Source: Burkholderiales bacterium
GTDB taxonomy: Bacteria; Pseudomonadota; Gammaproteobacteria; Burkholderiales; Burkholderiaceae_C
DNA: 11,211 nt
NCBI GenBank assembly: GCA_005786815.1
Contig: SYDB01000040.1
Span: 1 to 11,211 of the forward strand
Direction of reading: 5' to 3'
Position 1 is the first letter of the stretch, and each line of letters starts with the position of its first letter. The position numbers and the translations under genes are program-made. The notes beneath the pieces were generated by a model. That model saw only the letters and a list, made by a program, of their open reading frames with translations. It searched no databases and was not told the DNA's origin. This document shows positions 6,963 to 11,211 of this stretch, piece after piece.

Positions 6963-8669
6963 TCAGTTTTTTAGGTGCGGTATTTTTTCTGGCGAGGCCT
7001 CCGTAAAAGCCTGTAATACTAATTGTGCAATTTGCGGCGGGGTTACTTCATTTTGGCTCTCTAGCGCCAAAATACGCCCTACTTTGACCTCCAAGTGGGG
7101 GAAGGTTTTTTCAAATTCTTTTCTTGCATTCTCCAGCTCTACTTCAGGTCCAACCAATGCTAAGAGATTGGCAAATGGTCTCCATCGAATCATTCTTCTT
7201 TGCGAGGGAGTAGATGTGTCTAACAATAAGATTCTGCAATTCGTAGCATGTTCGCGCATAACACGTGTCATATTTTGAAGTTGTTGATCAGTCCAAGCAT
7301 CCTTCAAGCGCCAAGCAGAGACACTGACATGATGACAGTTTGGGGGTATATCTCCAAACCAGTGGCGTTTGTTTATTAGAACCCATACATTGAGTAAGGC
7401 GACAAATAGCAAACCTAAGCCAGCAGACAAATTCAAATCTAAAAATAAATGTTCTGTATTGAGACTTAAAAAACTCATGCCGAGCATCACCGAGGGCATA
7501 CCCAACATCCCAGCAGCCAAGGAAGACACACTTTTGTGGTAGCTCCAAAATGCCAAGCCAACGCACATCACTATCGCAATCAAAGCCCCAAGCCATTTAG
7601 GCATTTCGCGCATGACGCGTAGGTTCAAAGCGTTGTCAATTCCTGTTGCCAAAGACTCCACGCCCGCCTGCGTCGAAGACAGTGGTGTTGGGTGAATATC
7701 ATGCAAACTTGGAGCAGTTGATCCAATGATCACAATCTTGCCAGCGAAAGAAGGCACCTCTTCTTTAGGTTTGCCGCCATCAGCCAAGGCGAACACGTCA
7801 GCAAAATTAACACGCGGATAGACATTGGCTTTTTTGCGCCAGTTAATTAGCACGTCGTCTTGCGTGGCGTTGTCCGAGGCAATGGTTTGGGGCTTGTTGA
7901 GAAAACGTTCTAACCAAAATGCGTGGGCTTTTGGATCGACTTGTTGCACCACGCTCATAGGCAAAGACTGAATCATCCCGCCGTCATCCAAACGTTCAAA
8001 GTAGCGGTAGCGTCGCAATATGCCGTCGCGATCAACATAGCCATTGTTGTAACCCAGCGGTTTGACTGCAACGCCAGGTAAGACGGGAGGTATGAGCGCA
8101 ACCGTCGAAAGTTCTTTAGATTCTGGAGGCGCTGTTTGCACCCACAAACTTGTCAAGTTTTTTTGCGTTAACTCGCTTTTGTCGTCATTCGTTTTGGGTA
8201 AACGCACCAGCCCAAAATGGCTGTGGGCACTGCGCTTGGCCGCCGTATCAAAAGCGGCGTCACCGCCCGGGTTCAAACGGTCGACGTCCGAAAAAATAAT
8301 GTCCCATACAACTGCAGCAGGTTGTTGGTCTTCTACATAGTCCAACACCGACGCCAGGGTGTCACGTGGCCAAGGCCAGCGGCCAAATTCTGTGGCCATT
8401 CGGGCCAACGCAGATTCATCGATATCGATGATCACTATGCGGGGATCGGCAGGGGCGGTGATAACTCGTCCACGCACCATGTTGTCGTAGGTGGTTTGCG
8501 CCAAACCACCGCTAACACCTACCAATACAACGTCAATCACAATCCAAGCGGAAAAAACCAGCACCAGGCCTATGTGTACCCACTTATCTGACCAACGCGA
8601 CAGAGACGTGAGGAACTGACGCTCAAGGCTTTGCCACCAGGGCGTTTTAGCCTCAGTCGAGGTTGACAA
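6963..8669 (-). CDS. CHASE2-domain membrane sensor with uncharacterised cytoplasmic tail
   Basis: CHASE2 is an extracytoplasmic sensory domain usually joined to kinases, cyclases or phosphatases. Here a 568-residue protein has a first membrane helix at about 33-52, a CHASE2 domain at about 60-350 (IVIIDIDESALARM, GRWPWPRDTL, VVWDIIFSDVD, and FAGKIVIIGSTAP near the end), and three more membrane helices at about 358-376, 381-401 and 412-432, the usual CHASE2 arrangement. The remaining 136 residues should be cytoplasmic but show no kinase, GGDEF, cyclase or phosphatase motif; the tail looks like a mixed alpha/beta domain (NCRILLLDTSTPSQRR at 477-492). The start is a TTG overlapping the OmpA-like gene by 17 nt with no strong ribosome site, which suggests translational coupling. 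The next in-frame ATG lies beyond the first membrane helix. The ligand is unknown. Confidence 0.9.
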   Translation of the reverse strand: MSTSTEAKTPWWQSLERQFLTSLSRWSDKWVHIGLVLVFSAWIVIDVVLVGVSGGLAQTTYDNMVRGRVITAPADPRIVIIDIDESALARMATEFGRWPWPRDTLASVLDYVEDQQPAAVVWDIIFSDVDRLNPGGDAAFDTAAKRSAHSHFGLVRLPKTNDDKSELTQKNLTSLWVQTAPPESKELSTVALIPPVLPGVAVKPLGYNNGYVDRDGILRRYRYFERLDDGGMIQSLPMSVVQQVDPKAHAFWLERFLNKPQTIASDNATQDDVLINWRKKANVYPRVNFADVFALADGGKPKEEVPSFAGKIVIIGSTAPSLHDIHPTPLSSTQAGVESLATGIDNALNLRVMREMPKWLGALIAIVMCVGLAFWSYHKSVSSLAAGMLGMPSVMLGMSFLSLNTEHLFLDLNLSAGLGLLFVALLNVWVLINKRHWFGDIPPNCHHVSVSAWRLKDAWTDQQLQNMTRVMREHATNCRILLLDTSTPSQRRMIRWRPFANLLALVGPEVELENARKEFEKTFPHLEVKVGRILALESQNEVTPPQIAQLVLQAFTEASPEKIPHLKN

Positions 8670-9207
8670 TGCGGACCCGACGGTTTTCAGCAGCTAAAGG
8701 ATTGCCAGCATTGGCAAGGTGCGTAGAACCCTTACCTGAAGCGACTAATCTATTAACAGCGACGCCTTGATGCACCAGAAATTGCTGCACCGCCTCCGCA
8801 CGCTGTTGGCTGAGTTTGAGGTTGTAGGCATCGTTGCCTTTGGCGTCGGTGTGGCCCTCGACTTCAAATTTAGATGCGCTGAGTTCTGCCGCTTTCAATG
8901 CTGTGGATAAGTTCAGCAATGCTTGTTGGCTGACCGGGTTGATTTGCGAAGAATTGAACTCGAACTGGATCTGCAAAGACAAAGAAGGTTTAACTACTGG
9001 GGCCGGTGGCGCGGCCTCGGCTGCTTGGTCCACCGCCTCTACCGATAAGTTGCGCAAGCTGCGGGTGCGTCTCTGAGGCTCGGGCACAGGCTGCACCTTG
9101 AGTTGCTCGATCATCTGTTGTGCGCTAGGCGTTGCTTGCGCGTAGGCCGAAGAATTGATCAAAGCAGCGAAGGCAAAAAATGAGAGTGCTGAAAGTGTAT
9201 TTTTCAT
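8653..9207 (-). CDS. Soluble OmpA-like peptidoglycan-binding protein
   Basis: A 184-residue periplasmic protein with a signal peptide (MKNTLSALSFFAFAALINSSAYA, cut after AYA at 23, before Q), a proline/alanine-rich spacer to about residue 75, and one OmpA C-terminal domain at about 78-184. It has no beta-barrel and no lipobox Cys. Diagnostic motifs are FEFNSSQINP (82-91), VEGHTDAKGNDAYN (116-129), LSQQRAEAV (132-140) and NRRVRI (175-180). Asp121 and Arg136 are spaced 15 apart, like the diaminopimelate-binding Asp271/Arg286 pair of E. coli OmpA, so peptidoglycan binding is likely. It is first in the operon and may anchor the following exported proteases or the CHASE2 sensor near the wall. The start is ATG 9207; an in-frame TTG at 9216 would add three residues. 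The ribosome site is weak. Confidence 0.88.
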   Translation of the reverse strand: MKNTLSALSFFAFAALINSSAYAQATPSAQQMIEQLKVQPVPEPQRRTRSLRNLSVEAVDQAAEAAPPAPVVKPSLSLQIQFEFNSSQINPVSQQALLNLSTALKAAELSASKFEVEGHTDAKGNDAYNLKLSQQRAEAVQQFLVHQGVAVNRLVASGKGSTHLANAGNPLAAENRRVRIVNLD

Positions 9208-9236
9208 GGTCGGCAAACTTATGAATTTGAAAGATG

Positions 9237-9247
9237 TTGATTATCAA
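9237..9247. promoter_or_regulatory. Palindrome over a possible -10 of the OmpA-CHASE2-caspase-CHAT operon
   Basis: The 117 nt between the tRNA gene and the OmpA-like gene must hold any operon promoter. On the minus strand GATAAT (9240-9245) is the best -10 match and would start transcription about 25 nt before the ATG; no good -35 sits at the right distance. The hexamer lies in a perfect 11-base palindrome, TTGAT-N-ATCAA, which could be an operator. An upstream TTGACT followed by poor -10 matches is an alternative. Confidence 0.25.
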
Positions 9248-9290
9248 TAAAGTCCAGTAGATGCGGGGCTTTTATGACAAGCACTGAGTA

Positions 9291-9309
9291 AAACACTCAA
9301 ATGTTGAGT
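9291..9309 (-). terminator. Possible weak terminator after tRNA-Arg
   Basis: On the minus strand, 15 nt past the tRNA 3' end, ACTCAA-CAT-TTGAGT can form a six-base-pair hairpin followed by GTTTT. It is AT-rich with a three-base loop, so it is weak. If it reads through, the tRNA transcript would continue into the OmpA-like operon. Confidence 0.3.
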
Positions 9310-9324
9310 CAAAAAGGATTAAAT

Positions 9325-9400
9325 TGGTGCGGCTGGCGGGGATCGAACCCACGACCCTTGGCTTCGGAGGCCAATACTCTATCCACTGAGCTACAGCCGC
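9325..9400 (-). tRNA. tRNA-Arg (anticodon CCG)
   Basis: The minus strand folds into a complete 76-nt cloverleaf. The acceptor stem is GCGGCTG/CAGCCGC, with discriminator A and an encoded CCA. The D-arm region is TAGCTCAGTGGATAGAG. The anticodon stem TTGGC/GCCAA holds the loop CTCCGAA, giving anticodon CCG (plus-strand 9365-9367), which reads the arginine codon CGG. The T-arm GTGGG/CCCGC encloses TTCGATC. Its 3' end faces the protease operon. It is transcribed away from the cytochrome gene. Confidence 0.97.
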
Positions 9401-9418
9401 ATCGTGTCGCAACAGGCC

Positions 9419-9424
9419 ATTGTA
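9419..9424 (-). promoter_or_regulatory. Candidate -10 box for tRNA-Arg
   Basis: TACAAT on the minus strand lies 18 nt upstream of the mature tRNA 5' end, which would start transcription near 9412. The region 17 nt upstream of it (AACTCG) is a poor -35. The whole element interleaves with the divergent cytochrome promoter. Confidence 0.4.
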
Positions 9425-9434
9425 GAGGGCTGGC

Positions 9435-9440
9435 TATAAT
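9435..9440 (+). promoter_or_regulatory. Candidate -10 box for the cytochrome c gene
   Basis: A perfect TATAAT lies 39 nt before the cytochrome ATG, predicting a start site near 9447 and a leader of about 33 nt with AAGGA at 9464-9468. No good -35 hexamer is seen at 16-18 nt upstream. Confidence 0.5.
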
Positions 9441-9479
9441 TCGAGTTGTTTTGCGTACCCCTTAAGGACTTCCCTCATC

Positions 9480-9986
9480 ATGAGCGACAACCACCACGAA
9501 GAAGCCCACACGGGCCCCATCAAAACCCCTAAACAGCTTTTGTGGGCTGTCGCTTACTCGTTCATTCTTCCAGTTATTGTCATTATTGGCTTGGTCTATT
9601 ACGTCACTTCAGAATACAAACCACAAGCTGGTAGTTCCAATTCACCTGAATCGGTGGCAGCACGCATTCAAAAGGTAGGCTCTGTTGAAATTAAGTCTGC
9701 CAACGCAGAACCTCGCAACGGAGAAGAAGTTTACAAAGTCCAATGTGGTGGTTGCCATGCGGCTGGCAGTTTAGGCGCACCCAAATTTGGCGATGCTGGT
9801 GCTTGGGCCGCTCGTTTAGGTAAAGGCTACCCCGCCTTATTGACCTCAGCTCTCAAGGGCAAGGGCAGTATGGCGGCACAAGCTGGCGGTGAATACAGCG
9901 ACTTTGAAATTGGCCGCGCTGTTGTCTATATGGCAAACGGCAGCGGTGGCAAGCTGGCTGAACCCAAAAAACCAGAAGCCAAGTAA
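9480..9986 (+). CDS. Membrane-anchored c-type cytochrome, cytochrome c5-like
   Basis: A 168-residue mono-haem cytochrome. Residues 1-20 are a hydrophilic, His-rich cytoplasmic segment. One membrane helix (about 21-43, LLWAVAYSFILPVIVIIGLVYYV) acts as an uncleaved anchor and places the C-terminal domain in the periplasm. The haem-binding site is CGGCH at 89-93, within NGEEVYKVQCGGCHAAG. The likely axial Met is Met131 in GKGSMAAQAGGEYSD, followed by the final helix FEIGRAVVYM. The overall pattern is like cytochrome c5; the extra Cys pair of some c5 proteins is absent. It probably carries electrons between respiratory complexes, but the partner is not shown. AAGGA (9464-9468) precedes the ATG by 11 nt. 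It is a single gene, ended by a strong hairpin. Confidence 0.93.
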   Translation: MSDNHHEEAHTGPIKTPKQLLWAVAYSFILPVIVIIGLVYYVTSEYKPQAGSSNSPESVAARIQKVGSVEIKSANAEPRNGEEVYKVQCGGCHAAGSLGAPKFGDAGAWAARLGKGYPALLTSALKGKGSMAAQAGGEYSDFEIGRAVVYMANGSGGKLAEPKKPEAK

Positions 9987-10007
9987 CTTAGCGTTTTCGC
10001 TCCTCAC

Positions 10008-10043
10008 AAAAAAGCCACCTGTTTACTAAACGGTGGCTTTTTT
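10008..10043. terminator. Strong bidirectional intrinsic terminator
   Basis: AAAAAAGCCACC pairs with GGTGGCTTTTTT, a twelve-base-pair stem. The loop contains a further GTTT/AAAC pairing. The plus-strand reading ends in six T, and so does the minus-strand reading, so it can stop both the cytochrome transcript and the convergent hydrolase operon. Its right edge touches the stop codon of the minus-strand gene at 10043-10045. Confidence 0.9.
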
Positions 10044-10585
10044 CATGGGTTTGCGGTTGTAGCCAAGTGTCTTTGATGGGGACTCAAACAAAAGCCAAAA
10101 CGTTTTTGTAAATCTACCTTGCCTACGCTTTGCGGCATCCATTCTTCGGACTCAATTTTTTGCACTGCTTGCAGCATGTCCATGCTGTGTACGAGCCCAA
10201 ACCCTAGATCGGTTTCTAGATACAGCCAGCCCGCACCGTCTAACCAACTATTTCGATAGGTGGCCACGCGTTGGGTGTGGCCTAGTAAGCTTCCATCGGG
10301 TTGCAAGCGCCAAATCCAGGGCGTTACTTCTAGTTCAACATAGACGCGCTGTGGACCATTTTGAAAAAACCATAGCCCGTCAGCATTTGCATCGTAATTG
10401 CGTCCTATGAATCCGATGAGCTTTTCATGCAGTAGTTTTGATCCTTTGCTTTTGGCAAAGTCGCCTGCAGCTTGCACAGCGTCGTCACGCATATACCAAT
10501 CACCGCGCGCGTCCAACCCTAACCAACCGTAACAGTCGGGCACATTGGGCCATTTGGCTAGGGCTTGTTTGACGATGTCATCCAT
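10043..10585 (-). CDS. Conserved uncharacterised Trp-rich protein
   Basis: I recognise this 180-residue protein only as a conserved hypothetical found beside YheT-type hydrolases in Burkholderiales (recalled, not checked). It has no signal peptide or membrane segment and is probably cytoplasmic. Visible features are MDDIVKQALAKWPNVPDCYG at the start, LGLDARGDWYMRDD (23-36), HEKLIGFIGRNYDA (53-66), WFFQNGPQRVYVELEVTPW (72-90) and a C-terminal GFCLSPHQRHL. Nine tryptophans in 180 residues is high, and many lie in beta-like segments. The start is ATG 10585, which overlaps the hydrolase stop by eight bases, a typical coupling arrangement. A longer frame up to 10723 runs through hydrolase coding sequence and is not credible. 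Confidence 0.75.
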   Translation of the reverse strand: MDDIVKQALAKWPNVPDCYGWLGLDARGDWYMRDDAVQAAGDFAKSKGSKLLHEKLIGFIGRNYDANADGLWFFQNGPQRVYVELEVTPWIWRLQPDGSLLGHTQRVATYRNSWLDGAGWLYLETDLGFGLVHSMDMLQAVQKIESEEWMPQSVGKVDLQKRFGFCLSPHQRHLATTANP

Positions 10586-11211
10586 GGTTTTGCGATAAGG
10601 CGTTTGTATGAATTTTGCTATCAAACCATCGCAATACTGCTTGCGGCAGTGCTTGCAAGGTTCCCGGAAATGCACCACTGGTAAAACCAACATGGCCGCC
10701 GTCTTTAGGTTGGCATAACTCAACGAGTGGGCTGACTTCCTCTACTTTCGGCAAGCTACTGGCCGGTACGAATGGGTCATTCTGCGGGTTGATCACCCAA
10801 GCAGGCAAAGCGATTTTTGTCATACCAGGCTTGGCTGATGCACGCCGCCAATAGTCGGTTGCATTTTCAAATCCGTGTAGGGGTGCAGTGAAGATATCGT
10901 CAAACTCAAACAAGGTGGTGACCGACTGCATAGCTTGTACATCGAACAGATTTGGAAATTGCGCTAACTTGGCCATCGCCCTTGGTTTCATGCTGTCTAA
11001 AAACATTTTGGCGTAAGCGATGCGGTTGAAACCATTGTCAATGGCATGACCGCTGGCAGTCAGATCGAGTGGCGCACACACACTGGCAATCGCATTGACT
11101 GTTTTGTGTGCCTCTTTCTTGACTTCGCCCGCCCATTTCATCAGCGCATTTCCTCCGAGTGATATGCCCACCGCAACCTCTGGACCTTCATGCGTGCTTT
11201 GAAAGCGCTTG
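10578..11211 (-). CDS. YheT-type alpha/beta hydrolase (partial)
   Basis: The C-terminal 210 residues or so of an alpha/beta hydrolase of the YheT/UPF0017 (ABHD1/3-like) group; the 5' end lies beyond the right window edge. The nucleophile elbow VAVGISLGGNALMKW places the catalytic Ser at 11160-11162. The acid is probably the Asp of WVINPQNDPFVP, and the histidine is in DGGHVGF, so the triad is complete. Internal segments such as CAPLDLTASG, FDDIFTAPLHGF and DYWRRAS are characteristic of the family. Its substrate is not established; relatives are carboxylesterase- or lipase-like. Internal in-frame GTG/ATG codons near 11171 are not starts, because the conserved sequence continues upstream. It is co-transcribed with the overlapping downstream gene. 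Confidence 0.9.
   Translation of the reverse strand, partial: KRFQSTHEGPEVAVGISLGGNALMKWAGEVKKEAHKTVNAIASVCAPLDLTASGHAIDNGFNRIAYAKMFLDSMKPRAMAKLAQFPNLFDVQAMQSVTTLFEFDDIFTAPLHGFENATDYWRRASAKPGMTKIALPAWVINPQNDPFVPASSLPKVEEVSPLVELCQPKDGGHVGFTSGAFPGTLQALPQAVLRWFDSKIHTNALSQNHG

Noticed and set aside
6316..7006. Overlapping plus-strand open frames of 183 and 194 codons
   Set aside because: They lie antisense to the caspase start and CHASE2 end, both supported by strong motifs, and have no family resemblance.
9237..9247. FNR/Anr binding site
   Set aside because: The half-sites TTGAT and ATCAA match, but they are separated by one base rather than the four required.
1963..9400. Protease operon as a genomic island inserted at the tRNA-Arg 3' end
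   Set aside because: The tRNA 3' end does face the operon, but I see no integrase and no repeat of the tRNA 3' sequence near 1400-2000. Comparison with related genomes would be needed.
10586..10723. 46-codon extension of the Trp-rich protein with a CxxC-like N-terminus
   Set aside because: This stretch is hydrolase coding sequence in another frame; conserved sequence of the downstream protein begins at ATG 10585.

Overview
The window looks like a chromosomal segment of a Gram-negative betaproteobacterium, most likely order Burkholderiales and possibly a Comamonadaceae-like lineage. The grounds are the divergent rsmI / yraN-diaA gene order, the c5-like cytochrome, the YheT-type hydrolase paired with a small uncharacterised protein, and the signal-peptide, lipobox and OmpA features of a diderm envelope. 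Placement below class is inference.

Left flank (1-1962). A SIS-domain protein (DiaA/GmhA-like, 3' part cut by the window edge) and yraN lie on the minus strand. rsmI diverges from yraN on the plus strand, and the two 5' ends overlap. A small lipoprotein gene follows rsmI. The rsmI/yraN/diaA neighbourhood is also found in E. coli and is ordinary housekeeping DNA.

Centre (1997-9207, minus strand, read right to left). Four tightly packed genes look like one operon: a soluble OmpA-like peptidoglycan-binding protein; a CHASE2 membrane sensor with an orphan cytoplasmic tail; a caspase-like (C14) protease with an SH3-like N-terminus, an EF-hand loop and a DUF4384-type C-terminus; and a 995-residue TPR-CHAT protease. 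Both proteases keep their His-Cys dyads. The OmpA-like protein and both proteases start with Sec-type signal peptides. This gives an unusual envelope-located pair of clan CD proteases together with a sensor whose CHASE2 domain faces the same compartment. It is the most interesting system in the window. I infer a periplasmic stress-, death- or defence-type proteolytic circuit, but the sequence does not show what triggers it or what it cleaves.

Right flank (9325-11211). A tRNA-Arg(CCG) gene on the minus strand and a membrane-anchored cytochrome c gene on the plus strand diverge from overlapping promoter-like sequences. A strong hairpin separates the cytochrome gene from a convergent two-gene unit: a YheT-like alpha/beta hydrolase (5' end off the window) and a Trp-rich uncharacterised protein.

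No CRISPR array, insertion sequence, integrase or rRNA is visible. No gene-free stretch exceeds 300 bases.
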